Shown here piece after piece: positions 11,280 to 26,200 of a stretch of 60,000 nt of DNA (positions are counted from its first letter, which is position 1; each line of letters begins with the position of its first letter). Origin of the DNA: Antedon mediterranea (lineage: Eukaryota > Echinodermata > Crinoidea > Comatulida > Antedonidae). The stretch is taken from contig NC_092674.1 of assembly GCF_964355755.1 (NCBI RefSeq), positions 1,495,001-1,555,000 on the forward strand, in the 5' to 3' direction. The notes under the pieces were generated by a model. The model had not been told where the DNA came from and made no database searches. It saw nothing but the letters and a program-made list of their open reading frames with translations. Position numbers and translations under genes: made by a program.

Positions 11280-14200
11280 TCACTGATCCACGCTCAGTTC
11301 ATCATCAGATCCGTCGATGTCGCTTTCAAGCAGAGACGAAGGAGTGTCCGTGGCACCGCGCGACGGACCCATGCTAGAATGTGACCCGATACTTGGCGTA
11401 CGGGATATAGTCTGTCTATTTGCCATGGCAACTTCGTAATCTAGCGAGTAAGATCCTTGTGAGGATGATTGGCTGGACGACCCAGCGCTAGTTGATGTGC
11501 GTGTTTGGATACCGCTTGGTCCTGCTATTATCGATGTACTATTGTTTCGGCCTTTATTTTGTTGTGCCATTTCTGAGAAAGTAAAACATTTTTAATAATA
11601 ATCTTGGATCTAGTATATGCCTAATTAAATAAACATTATTGCAATTCATTAACAGGGAGTTTTTCGATTTCAAACGACCTAGGAACAATTTGGGCCATGG
11701 TAATTAATTGTGTGCATGTGGAGAAGTTAGGACGTACTTCCTCTCCCTATTCCACTACGATTTCGGTGATTTCTTTGCCTAGGTGACGACTGACGACACA
11801 TCAATACATAGGTTCTAGGAAATCTAAAGCTCTCTAATATCTAGGTCCTCATCCACGTTAATTACTATCTTGTATTGAATTTTCCCGCAAACGACAATGT
11901 CAATTAGCTGAAACTAAGCCAGGACTGTTTAAAGCACCTTGGTTGGTCTTACCACTGACCAAGGGCTTCTATCGTCCAATGCACACCTTAACCATAGGAA
12001 AGGCATAAGCCAATGTGTCTGAGGCAGATACTAGTTACACTCACCAATAACATAAGGTTCTAATGCTTTTGGTACCATGTTCCTTGCTTCTTGTAAATGT
12101 TCCTCTTTACATTCACCTTTATCTAGGCCAAATGCCATGCCCATTCTCTTTAGTACTTCTATGTCATCGTGAATCTCAAATGCATTATCAAAACTAAACA
12201 GATACTCAAATCTAAAGAAAAAAACAACAAATGATTTCCATTGATTTACTCATTGTATTAGCTTTTATAACATAGACTGAAATCGTGCTAAGAAACTGAA
12301 GTATTTATGGTGTACATATTATACCAAGGCAATCCAAGTGAGTGAGTGGCCGAGCGGTTAAGACAGTGGAACCGTAATCACGTAGCCATAACATCGGCAG
12401 GGGTTCGGGGCTCACTCACTCCATGGTTCTGGTGGTAGAACGAGTCTTCTCGGATAAGGACTATAAACCGTAGGTCCAGTGTACACAACTTGCTCGTGTG
12501 CACTTTAAAGAACCTAGTACATCTTTCGAGACGAGTAGGGGGTTACCCCGGTGTACTAGTACATCACAGCCACTGATCACCAACTGGGCCCTCTGGGAGA
12601 TCAGTCTTTGACTGAAGAGGTCACCCAGTATAAAGATAAACAAAAAAAAACCAACAACAGGATGCTGAGCTCTAGAGATCAAATGGTTTATCTGTGGCTG
12701 TGACAGGATGCTGAGCTCTAGAGATCAAATGGTTTATCTGTGGCTGTGACAGGATGCTGAGCTCTAGAGATCAAATGGTTTATCTGTGGCTGTGACAGGA
12801 TGCTGAGCTCTAGAGATCAAATGGTTTATCTGTGGCTGTGACAGGATGCTGAGCTCTAGAGATCAAATGGTTTATCTGTGGCTGTGACAGGATGCTGAGC
12901 TCTAGAGATCAAATGGTTTATCTGTGGCTGTGACAGGATGCTGAGCTCTAGAGATCAAATGGTTTATCTGTGGCTGTGACAGGATGCTGAGCTCTAGAGA
13001 TCAAATGGTTTATCTGTGGCTGTGACAGGATGCTGAGCTCTAGAGATCAAATGGTTTATCTGTGGCTGTGACAGGATGCTGAGCTCTAGAGATCAAATGG
13101 TTTATCTGTGGCTGTGACAGGATGCTGAGCTCTAGAGATCAAATGGTTTATCTGTGGCTGTGACAGGATGCTGAGCTCTAGAGATCAAATGGTTTATCTG
13201 TGGCTGTGACAGGATGCTGAGCTCTAGAGATCAAATGGTTTATCTGTGGCTGTGACAGGATGCTGAGCTCTAGAGATCAAATGGTTTATCTGTGGCTGTG
13301 ACAGGATGCTGAGCTCTAGAGATCAAATGGTTTATCTGTGGCTGTGACAGGATGCTGAGCTCTAGAGATCAAATGGTTTATCTGTGGCTGTGACAGGATG
13401 CTGAGCTCTAGAGATCAAATGGTTTATCTGTGGCTGTGACAGGATGCTGAGCTCTAGAGATCAAATGGTTTATCTGTGGCTGTGACAGGATGCTGAGCTC
13501 TAGAGATCAAATGGTTTATCTGTGGCTGTGACAGGATGCTGAGCTCTAGAGATCAAATGGTTTATCTGTGGCTGTGACAGGATGCTGAGCTCTAGAGATC
13601 AAATGGTTTATCTGTGGCTGTGACAGGATGCTGAGCTCTAGAGATCAAATGGTTTATCTGTGGCTGTGACATGATCAGTTCCACATCCCCTAAACTGAAT
13701 TTCAATTGGCCAATTGGTTTGCTCAAATGATTGGTTACGAACACCATGGCCAAAATATACGTACACCATACAGTACTGCTGGTATTTGTCGCAGCCAGAC
13801 ATAAGATCAAAAGACTGTTACGAGTTCCTATCTTGGCAAGGTGAGCTCAGCGTCCTGTTGTAGCTTTTATTATACTTACTTATCATTTGATATACTGCAA
13901 TCAATAACAGTCTTTTTGCTGGTGTTGACAATGATGTAAGGTAAGTGGATTGCTGAGCTGCTACTAGGAGCACTCACTGACCCAGACTGCTCCATTGATT
14001 TGTTCCTTTGAACAAGGTTCTTAAATGCTATTTGCTGATGAAAAAATAATAATAGAATAATTTTATTTAAAAGAGAAATTAATGATAAAAAAATCAACAA
14101 ACACTATAAAGCTCTGTCTACACTATCAAATTAGACAAAAACAGTGTGATGTAGCCAGATATAGTAGTGATATGACATCATGTCCATATATGGGCACATC

Positions 14201-17200
14201 ACATTTTGGCACATAAAATTTGATAGTGTCGACAGAGATTTAGTATGAAAGTTTATCAGTGATGTGTAGACAGCATAAATTGTAAAATCACCTGTAGTAT
14301 TAGTTCCTGTAGCTGTGTAGTCTTTTGCCGTATTCGTTCTTCCCTTTGTTTTTTCTCCTGTTCTAAATTCTGACATTCTTGCGCCGAGTTTGTTGGTAAG
14401 CCAATCCATCGGATTTCTTTCTTTTCTTTGGAAATGATATTCATGGCCATTAAGACGTTGAGGGCGTCGTAAACTCTCCTTCGGATGTTTTTCTGATCAT
14501 ACTGTGCCTATTCAAAAAAATTTTAAAATTTCATTTATTTGTCTTTACAATCTTAGATAATTAGTAAGTGTCATTACTTAACTAGTATTTAATTAAAATT
14601 AAGAGTAAAAAATGGTAGTTAAGATTACAGTACTAACCTGTTCTGATGGTGATAACCTGTGGTGCGGTGGAATACCTGCAAACTCTTGCACTAACTCGTC
14701 AGCAACCTCATTATATGATGTTACGCCTTTCTTCTGAACCTTCTCACAAACCTTATTTGAAAAATGTCTAAGCCCCTTGCCTTCTTTCTCTCGTTTTCGC
14801 CTCTTTCCACTTCCCCTATAAAAAATGTAAACAGATTTGCATAGATGACATCAATACTGAATGTATGTGTACTACTATAGTACCACAGTAACAATTATTC
14901 TTAACATAATATAAAAAAAATGCCTTTACTTACGAGAATTCTTGATTATCGCTGTCCATATAAATTGTTCTTTTCCTACTGCAAAACCAAATTAAGAATA
15001 TTTGGATTAATATAAACAGTAGCCACAATGTTTCAATCTTTAAAATTAAAGATGTATTGTCCCTTGAAACACAAAAAAATGAAGGTCAAAATATTCTAAA
15101 TTTAAATCGGCCATATCAAAGTAATATTAAAGTTATTCACTTTAAGTCGAAAATTCGAGCCAAAAACAACAAGTTTACGTAATTAACAGGTAAATTAATT
15201 TGATTACATTTCGTCTAGAAAATCGTCGTGAGCGAAAGTAAACAAAGATTTCAAACCATGAGTATGCATTATGCATGATGCTAATTAGGATTGTTTACAA
15301 CTTGCACGGTTGAGAAGGTGTTTTCACACAGATCGCGAGGAAGTTTTATGAATATGCATACAGAGTAGCCAAACAAGCGCGTTGCAATATGAGATATGTT
15401 TTGATCAAAAACTTTGACTGGAAGTCAAAGTTATTTTTTGAACAAAAAAACGTCTGTATTTCAGTTAAATAATTTTTTTTTCGACTAATTTTTGGTGAAA
15501 GTTAATAACTATTATGATACTTCAAAATAACCCACTTTTTTTCAAAATCTTATATTTTTTATTTTTTTGGAATTAGTCAAAGGGACAATACATCTTTAAG
15601 TAAATAAAAAAAGAGCTAGAATAAAGCTCTGTCTACATTATCAAACAAGTTTGACAAAAAAAAGTGTGATGTGCCCAAATATGGTAGTGATATGCCCAAA
15701 TACGTTAGTGATATGACATCATCATGTCGATATATGGGCACATCGCATTTTTTTGTTACATAAAGTTTAATAGTGTAGACAGAGCTTAAGGCACTAATTA
15801 TTCTTACCCCCATGGTGACTCCAGGCCAACAGGGGCTAATATATGTGGACTGCCACCTAAAACCGTTGGTACTGTACGCTGTTGGGTTCCAAGAATCTGA
15901 AGAAAATATAAAAAATTGAATTTCATCAACTGTTAATACGAACATGAAAACATTCTCTTAAATAACTTGGTTCTTAAGATCTGTTTACACTATCAAACTG
16001 TATGCGACAAAAATAATATGATATGCCTATATATGGACATTATGATGTCATATCAATACCATATTTGGGTATCACTACCATATTTGTGCACATAACAATT
16101 TTGTTGTCAAACTAGTTTGATAGTGTAGACAGAGCTTTAATGTGTATGTATCCAATGATCTATGTATTTGGTACACCAGTAATCCTGATCAAGTGACGTT
16201 TCACTACTGTTGCTTACCACAGGTGATCCTGTAGTTGTAAGTGTCCTGTGTTGGCTCTTAGGCAAGATCTGTGCTTCAGTCTTCAAAGGAGACGTCTTGT
16301 ACATACCTCCAGGAATCACCGCTAAAGGTAATGCTAATGTTCCTAAGAAGAAGAAAAATGTATACAGATTACAGTGAATTTTTATTTATTTATTTCGGTA
16401 TATATAAAAAACATACAAAACAGCAGCACTGAAAAGTCTGAAAACGTTTGTTAACATATATATATATATATAAAAAAAACACATACAATATTGCAAGTTT
16501 AAGAAAGAGTTAGCATTTATAGGTAAGTTTAACCCTTTTCTGTTGAAGTTTAAGATTGATCTAATGAGGAGGCCACTAGCCTTTTGTAGGGGCTATGAGG
16601 GTATCTGGCCTCTACAGAAGGCTGGTTTCCAAACTTTAATATTTTTTCTTAATACATTTACAGATGATACAGTAGCAATTTAAAAAATAAATTAGGTTAA
16701 AATTTCGCAATAAACACAGTCAGATTTGAATAATAAACACAGTCCTTAAATAATAAACACTTGTTATTAATAAGATTTCTGACGACATTTAGATTGGTTT
16801 TAGCACACATTAGAATATCAGCTTACAATGAATTACCATAATACATCTAGTGGTGGTAGTATTATCTATATTGTATGTCAAGCAACATAATGAATATATT
16901 TACAGTATATTCAAGTCTATGTTGATTACATTTAATACAAGCTACAGCATGTGAACAAGAACAACAAAATGGTGGTTTTAACCGAATAAAGTCTAAATTT
17001 CTCTTGTGAATTTGAGGGAGGCTCTGGATTCGTTCTTTCGTTTTTTTTTCTTTGGGTGACTATTTATCATTCTCACAGATTTCCTTATCTTTATTGTTTC
17101 AAATTAATTAATTAAAATTCAGTTAATCACTGGGCGGTTTAGAATTTATTCTGTGCCTGTGATGTTTATAAATGAACCTACAGTAACACTTTAAATCTAT

Positions 17201-20200
17201 TATCAACTAATACAAAAAAGAAATCAGCTATTTCTTGGCTATTTCCCGATTATTTTATGAAATACAGTATAACGAAATTCCAAGTCTTAGGCCTTAGTGG
17301 TAAAATTACAGTACACTGTAGTAGCAGAAATAACAAATATGTGCCCTTAATAATTAGCAGCAACAGTAAAAACATGGCAAGCAATTGATTGTCAAGGCCA
17401 CAACCTGAAGGCAGCAGGTTGAACCCCATAGAACAGAACCATATAGTATTATACTGTTAGTATAGTATTAGGGTGTCTAGAAAACTCAGATCTAGAAAAC
17501 TCAGATCTCAGATATATCTGAGTTTTCTAGATCTAGAAAACTCGGATATCTGTAGTATTATACTGTACTATAGTATACTGTAGTAGTACGTGATACTATA
17601 ATATTTGTATTTTGTAATAACAGAGATATATACACAGTCAGGGAAAAATTTCATTAAACAATTTTATTTAGCAATATTGCTAAATCAAACTGATTTTTAA
17701 GTCGAGAAACATAGTTTTGTATTGTATTTTTTGCTACACAATTTTCAAAATGTGTAGCAATAAGGTTGTTTTGTATAGCTTTTTGCTATGCTACACTGGC
17801 GAAAATTTTCCCTGCACAGTATAACAAGGGAGTTGTTTTTAATTCGCTGGTATAGCAATCAATGGCAGTGGGAACAGTTTCAACATTAGTTAATTATTAT
17901 ATACATCCTATTCTATTTTAATTCTGGGTCATTCCATCTCAGATCACCCAATGAGGTAAACCCTACCTCTTCCAATTTTGATGAAATTTGGTATATAGGT
18001 GATTCATAGCAATTAAAGCCAAAATTTCAAATTTTAACTTTATCGGACCAACGGTTTTCAAGATATCGCAATTTCAATTTTCGGTTTTTACGCAAAAAAG
18101 GGCGCGTCCGCCACGTTTCAAAGAGCTGTATCTCGGGAACTATAGGTTCGATTTTAAAAGCAAAGGTATTTTTGTAAAGGGGAGACCATAAGGAATCTAA
18201 ATATACTAATTGTGTGTGTTTTATGTTAATTTTAAGTTGAATAAAACTTTGACATATATTTTGACCTTGAAATTGACCCCGTGGAACACGCCCGTTTTGT
18301 TGGTGACTATCATGAAAAATGTAGCCCTACGTGTCAACTACAACATATAAAAAAATTGGAGGGGTTTTTTTCTTTGTTTCCATGAAATTACAATTTGAAG
18401 TTGACATACCTCTTCCTTTTAGTGTATTTTTGGTGTCTGTCCATGCATTACTTCAATGTCAATTTGATGTATTCCAAAATTAATTTTATTACAAACTAAA
18501 TATTATTATAATGTTACAATTGTCTATGTCTGGCCTTTACTCATTTTGGGAAATACTGTAATTCCTAGTCGAAGAGGATTTTATAAACGGAGAGGCTATA
18601 ATACAATGTACATTTGATTCAGGAATCCAACAACAGTCTTCTTTGGAGGGCCAATAAAAGGTTTTCGCTGACCCATGAGGATGCATAAATTTAATTTGAA
18701 AATCCCCAAACTCTTCTGAGAGTGAGACATCCACCACCAAACCAATCCATGGGACACCATCATAACTACAGCACACAAAATTCTGAAGTCTAATAATGGT
18801 GGGTTGTGTATCAGCAACAATTTCATTTTCATCACTGAAAGATTCTTGAATCACTACCACATCCGGAGGGTTTATCTGGGTACTAAGTTTGTAGACCTGC
18901 ATCTGTGCCAGAGAAACGGGAACAAAGCGATGATATTGTAATGTACCCTTGATGGTCTGGGCGAGGTTGAATCTCAGCTTTATTTCTTTTTCCACAGTAG
19001 ATACCTCATCTATTCCCTCATGAAAAAAGTTGATGCCTGGAATGTCCATATGAGCGAGTCATATGGCCGAGCGGTTAAGGCAGGGGCGCCGTTTACCGTA
19101 CCTAAAAGAGCCAACAACAACATCGGCAAGGGTTCGAGGCCGACTCGCTCCTAGTTCTGGTGGTGGAACAAGTCTTCTCGGATAAGGACTATAAACCGTA
19201 GGTCCAGTGTACACAGTTATAACATGTGTGTACTTTAAAGAACCCAGTTCATTATTTGAAAAAGAGTAGGGGGTTACCCCGGTGAACTGGTTCACACAAT
19301 AGCCCCTGTATCAGGGGGATTACCACCTATCTGATAGGACAGTGATTAATTCACTATTGGTAATCCTTGGCCACATTGCCTAAAGACATAAAATAAAAAT
19401 AAAAAATTACACAGTAGTCGAACATACTGAGAGATGTGATAATATGACATTCAGTCAAACGCTGTAAGCTTCTCATAGTGACAAGCCTCTTAACGGTTCC
19501 ACCTATGCCATCACACGCACTCTTGCCATGTGATGTAGCAAAAAAATTCCACTCGGCGTCTAAACCAAAATCTTCCTGGTGGTGGCAAAGGTTAATAAAG
19601 TTATATTTGTTTTTGTATTGGCCGCCACATCCATCTGTGAAATAATGAACTTTTTTCATGGTTGGTAGTTTTGTTTTTCTATAGGGGATGACAACCTTTA
19701 AAAAGGCATATACAGTAACTGTTGTATGTTCTCTGCAATCACTTATTATGCATATGTTAATGTGCATAATAACATAGTAAGGACACTAAACTATGTGTCA
19801 AAATTGATTTTAAAAGTATGTGAGTTACCCAGTATTTCTCATATCAAAATATATCTACTGTTTAAGTGGGCCTGATGAGAAAGCGTAACAATAAGACACC
19901 TTAACAGTTAGTGTTCACACTGTGTATAAGTATAACAACACCAAAAATACACTAAAAGGAAGAGGTATGTCAACTTCAAATTGTAATTTCATGGAAACAA
20001 AGAAAAAAACCCCTCCAATTTTTTTATATGTTGTAGTTGACACGTAGGGCTACATTTTTCGTGATAGTCACCAACAAATTGGGCGTGTTCCACGGGGTCA
20101 ATTTCAAGGTCAAAATATATGTCAAAGTTTTATTCAACTTAAAATTAACATAAAACACACACAATTAGTATATTTAGGTTCCTTATGGTCTCCCCTTTAC

Positions 20201-23200
20201 AAAAATACCTTTGTTTTTAAAATCGAACCTATAGTTCCCGAGATACAGCTCTTTGAAACGTGGCGGCCGCGCGCTTTTTTGCGTAAAAACCGAAAATTGA
20301 AATTGCGATATCTCGAAAACCGTTGGTCCGATAAGGTTAAAATTTGAAAATTTGGTTTTAATTGCTATGAATCACCCATATACCAAATTTCATCAAAATT
20401 GGAAGAGGTAGGGTTTAAAATTCCATTTTTTTTGGGTGAACTGAGATGGAATGACCCTTCTATTATTTAAACATAATCAGTGCATCTATTGGCTATTTCT
20501 ATTGGTTGTTTAAAATATATTTATTGTCAGTGAAATTGATATTGCAAAGAGAGAGTGGGTGTTCAAAAGTTAAGGGTGGTTGACATTAGCAGCTACTGCA
20601 AGAAGAACACAGTGCATACTACTGTATACTATATTTAAATACAGAATATAATTCAAATGCCATGTACAGTACAAGTATGATGGGAAACCAACTGTATTGT
20701 ATTGTAGTATATAGCATAATGCCTATCTTGACACTATGTATAAGGTACATGTGCAGTGTACCATTTTGCTATTGTACTTTAAATTAGCAAGTAATGTGTA
20801 AAATACTAAACAATCTATGCAAAGGCATCAAATTAATATAATCATTCAGTCAGAAATTTTAATATTGAAATGTTCACTGATTTGGAATGACACGCAAGAA
20901 AATAGAAACTATAATTCCATTATCACAAATTCTGTATTGAGATATGAGATTTGAATGAAACACAGGGCAGTGAAGAGATTATAATATAAGAGTGTAATAC
21001 TGTATTGAGATATGAGATTTGAATGAAACACAGGGCAGTGAAGAGATTATAATATAAGCGTGTAATACTGTATTGAGATATGAGATTTGAATGAAACACA
21101 GGGCAGTGAAGAGATTATAATATAAGCGTGTAATACTGTATTGAGATATGAGATTTGAATGAAACACAGAGCAGCAGTGAAGAGATTATAATATAAGCGT
21201 GTAATACTGTATTGAGATATGAGATTTGAATGAAACACAGGGCAGTGAAGATATTATAATATAAGCGTGTAATACTGTATTGAGATATGAGATTTGAATG
21301 AAACACAGGGCAGTGAAGAGATTATAATATAAGCGTGTAATACTGTATTGAGATATGAGATTTGAATGAAACACAGGGCAGTGAAGAGATTATAATATAA
21401 GCGTGTAATACTGTATTGAGATATGAGATTTGAATGAAACACAGGGCAGTGAAGAGATTATAATATAAGCGTGTAATACTGTATTGAGATATGAGATTTG
21501 AATGAAACACAGGGCAGTGAAGAGATTATAATATAAGCGTGTAATACTGTATTGAGATATGAGATTTGAATGAAACACAGAGCAGTGAAGATATTATAAT
21601 ATAAGAGTGTAATACTGTATTGAGATATGAGATTTGAATGAAACACAGAGCAGTGAAGAGATTATAATATAAGCGTTTAATACTGTATTGAGATATGAGA
21701 TTTGAATGAAACACAGGGCAGTGAAGAGATTATAATATAAGCGTGTAATGCTGTATTGAGATATGAGATTTGAATGAAACACAGAGCAGTGAAGAGATTA
21801 TAATATAAGCGTGTAATACTGTATTGAGATATGAGATTTGAATGAAACACAGGGCAGTGAAGAGATTATAATATAAGCGTGTAATACTGTATTGAGATAT
21901 GAGATTTGAATGAAACACAGAGCAGTGAAGAGATTATAATATAAGCGTGTAATACTGTATTGAGATATGAGATTTGAATGAAACACAGCGCAGTGAAGAG
22001 ATTATAATATAAGCGTGTAATACTGTATTGAGATATGAGATTTGAATGAAACACAGGGCAGTGAAAAGATTATAATATAAGCGTGTAATACTGTATTGAG
22101 ATATGAGATTTCAATGAAACACAGGGCAGTGAAGAGATTATAATATAAGCGTGTAATACTGTATTGAGATATGAGATTTGAATGAAACACAGAGCAGCAG
22201 TGAAGATATTATAATATAAGAGTGTAATACTGTATTGAGATATGAGATTTGAATGAAACACAGGGCAGTGAAGATATTATAATATAAGCGTGTAATACTG
22301 TATTGAGATATGAGATTTGAATGAAACACAGGGCAGTGAAGATATTATAATATAAGCGTGTAATACTGTATTGAGATATGAGATTTGAATGAAACACAGA
22401 GCAGTGAAGAGATTATAATATAAGCGTGTAATACTGTATTGAGATATGAGATTTGAATGAAACACAGGGCAGTGAAGATATTATAATATAAGCGCGTAAT
22501 ACTGTATTGAGATATGAGATTTGAATGAAACACAGAGCAGTGAAGAGATTATAATATAAGCGTGTAATACTGTATTGAGATATGAGATTTGAATGAAACA
22601 CAGGGCAGTGAAGAGATTATAATATAAGCGTGTAATACTGTATTGAGATATGAGATTTGAATGAAACACAGGGCAGTGAAGAGATTATAATATAAGCGTG
22701 TAATACTGTATTGAGATATGAGATTTGAATGAAACACAGGGCAGTGAAGAGATTATAATATAAGCGTGTAATACTGTATTGAGATATGAGATTTGAATGA
22801 AACACAGAGCAGCAGTGAAGAGATTATAATATAAGCGTGTAATACTGTATTGAGATATGAGATTTGAATGAAACACAGCGCAGTGAAGAGATTATAATAT
22901 AAGCGTGTAATACTGTATTGAGATATGAGATTTGAATGAAACACAGGGCAGTGAAGATATTATAATATAAGCGTGTAATACTGTATTGAGATATGAGATT
23001 TGAATGAAACACAGAGCAGTGAAGAGATTATAATATAAGAGTGTAATACTGTATTGAGATATGAGATTTGAATGAAACACAGGGCAGTGAAGATATTATA
23101 ATATAAGCGTGTAATACTGTATTGAGATATGAGATTTGAATGAAACACAGGGCAGTGAAGAGATTATAATATAAGCGCGTAATACTGTATTGAGATATGA

Positions 23201-26200
23201 GATTTGAATGAAACACAGGGCAGTGAAGAGATTATAATATAAGAGTGTAATACTGTATTGAGATATGAGATTTGAATGAAACACAGGGCAGTGAAGATAT
23301 TATAATATAAGCGTGTAATACTGTATTGAGATATGAGATTTGAATGAAACACAGGGCAGTGAAGAGATTATAATATAAGAGTGTAATACTGTATTGAGAT
23401 ATGAGATTTGAATGAAACACAGCGCAGTGAAGAGATTATAATATAACAGTGTAATACTGTATTGAGATATGAGATTTGAATGAAACACAGGGCATGCAGT
23501 GAAGAGATTACAATATAAGCGTGTGTAATACTGTATTGAGATATGAGATTTGAATGAAACACAGGGCAGTGAAGAGATTATAATATAAGCGTGTAATACT
23601 GTATTTTAGACTGTATATTCTCTTTATTTAAAAAATAATGATCAATTTACATCTTGTGGCCAAATTGCATGTAAAACATGTCAAAAATACAAATACATTT
23701 TGACAATTTCAGTGAAAAACATACGACCTGCAAATTCTAAACTTTCAGCACTTTATATTTTCAATACAATAATGATTTTTTTTTAAAGTACTGTTCTAAA
23801 ATCAGACACCGCTAGGCTAGTCCACGATTCTGTGTCTTACAAGAGGATGAAGTTGATTTATTTATCTTTGTGGGTCCATGAGAGAACATTCAGTTCAGAT
23901 TGTATGTCTTTGTGGGTCCACAAGAGAACATTCAGTTCAGATTGTATGTCTTTGTGGGTCCACGAGAGAACATTCAGTTCAGATTGTATGTCTTTGTGGG
24001 TCCACGAGAGAACATTCAGTTCAGATTGTATGTATTGGATGGAAGTTTAAAGCCTCTTTCATCACACTGGACTTTAATTATAATATTTCATGGGTAAAGT
24101 TACAGTACCTTGGTTAAATTCTTTTTTTTTTTCCAGTATAATAACGCAAATGGCTTAAATGCGGATTTACCTACCAGGATGTAAAAACATGGATGATAAA
24201 CCACAAAATGTAAAAGTACAATTGTAAGTATCATGAATGATAAACCACAAATGTAAATGTACAATTATCTGTATGTACAGCATGTGGAACTAAAGTGAAA
24301 CAACCAGCAACAAGCAACAAATCCCTTCATATGCAAATGATCTAGTGATTGAATAAAGCCATGTAGGCTAATCCCCAGTTACACTGCCTCACTGGCTTAC
24401 ATTCTGTATGCTGCTGCTGGCTCCATTCATCTATCAGTGTAAATACACTGCTAGTTCGATTTACAGAAAAGAAAAGAATACACACTAGAATGTATTGAAT
24501 GGTCTACATGTATTCACAAGACTATGGATGGGCTACTTAGTGCAAGTTGTACAATAATCTGCATATAGCTTTGGCTCTCACTGTAATCTAATAATGTTAT
24601 AGTGTTGTTTAATCCTAAGAATGTTCTTGGATTGATTTGAGTTAATGATAGTAGAATGTTATTAAGAAGAAGAGTTACTGTACTCAATCAAAATATTTAA
24701 ATAACAAGCCATTTTGTTAATTTTTTTATTTTTTTTTTTGCCAAATCTAAGTCTAAAGCTCTGTCTACACTATCAAACTTATATGGACATGATGAGGTCA
24801 TATAACTACCACATGTGGGCGTATTACTACCATATTTGGGCACATCACTACCATATTTAGGCATATCACTACCATATTTAGGCATATCACTACCATATGT
24901 GGGCATATCACTTTTTTTGTCAAACTAGTTTGATAGTGTTACACTGTAGACATAATTCAGCCCGCTCTCCTCACCTTTGCTTGTAATTGTTGGCTGTAAG
25001 TTGTGATCCTTTAGCGTTTGTAGTCCACTGTGTGTATCCAACATACCAGCCTAAAAGAACAACAAAATATTCATATAAAAACATGCAAGCACCAAGATGC
25101 TTATTTCAAATAAACTGTATTTTCTACTTTTTAAGATCAAACAGACAATTTGAATTTTAAAATAAGGGCTACAATGAGGGTCCTTAAATGGATCCACCTA
25201 TGGACACAAATGTCTTATTCAAAATACAAGTTTTAATTGCTAGAGATTGACAACCAAGTTCAAGTAAATCATATCAGTGTAGTTAACACACTGGATCACA
25301 GCCAAGCTTTTCTGTATAATAAACGGACACAGGCCAAGTATTACCCTATAACAGTACAAATGTTGAAAATAATGGTACATAATTAACCATTATTTTATGC
25401 TGTGTATTTACTGTATTTTGAAGAAAAAACCCTTGGGACGTCAAATGATAAAGTGTAAACTGGTTAACCCTTGACTTTCCAGGACAGTACAGGAGAAAAT
25501 TTAATTAAAAAATTTTGTTTAGCAATATTGCTAATCAAACTGATTTTTGAGTCAAGAAACATAGTTTTGTATTGTATTTTTTGCTACACAATTTCAGATT
25601 TTTGCTATGCTACACTGGCGAAATTAGTACAGTATAAGGTATATTATCATGTTTTATAATCTATTACCGCCATTGGTAAAACCAATTACTACCATTTTAT
25701 TTATGTCATTCATTCAATAGATGATGGGATATTACTCTGGTGGTATACCAGTATTGATCTCATTCATTATCATTGTACAATGCATTTCAATAATTGTGTT
25801 AACTGCTATGAATGCTGCTATTAGCATTCTACTATGAAGTGATAGGATTGAGTAGGGGCCACAGGAGAGTAACCAACCAAGTGTAAACAGGCTCTTCTCT
25901 GTCTAACTAGGTTAACACAACTAGTAAATAGGGGCTTTAAAACGTAGTGTTTGTTAAGGCTTGTTATTTGCATAGACAGGATGGTATCCTTGTTTGTAAA
26001 CTCTAATTTGAAAGATAAAATTCTTTTGTATTATTTTGTTTTAATATCAATGCTCAGCTATAGTACAATGATAACGATGTCCAAGAAATACGTGGACACA
26101 CTTGTTCTGTGCCAGTTTTTAAAATAGATTAATTCACCACATGTAGATATTTGGTTTTTTTAAATATTAAATGTAAATTCACTATACAGTTGGTGTACAC

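Larger units (their letters stand above)
16343..17925. other. TFDP1 intron, no gene seen
   Basis: AT-rich intron sequence with a TATATA microsatellite near 16460. Two small repeats in it (17475-17552 and 17638-17815) are listed separately. No exon-like segment was found. Confidence 0.6.
17926..20457 (-). mobile_element. DNA transposon with about 510-bp terminal inverted repeats
   Basis: The left arm (17926 to about 18440) starts GGGTCATTCCATCTCAG and is matched, inverted, by the right arm (about 19945-20457), which ends CTGAGATGGAATGACCC. The arms agree closely along about 510 bp, including GAGCTGTATCTCGGGAACTA and CATGAAATTACAATTTGAAG. Between them lies a minus-strand gene interrupted by a SINE. 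No clear target-site duplication is visible. The element sits in the 8.6-kb TFDP1 intron. Confidence 0.88.

Noticed and set aside
12342-12420. A functional tRNA-Ser or tRNA-Leu gene
   Set aside because: A and B boxes are present, but the sequence continues into a repeated SINE body and recurs at 19050 and 55993; cloverleaf pairing is not convincing.
20979-23562. Dozens of overlapping 62-64-codon minus-strand frames ([11 protein letters not shown]...)
   Set aside because: They repeat every 68 bp and are a by-product of the satellite; no independent coding evidence.
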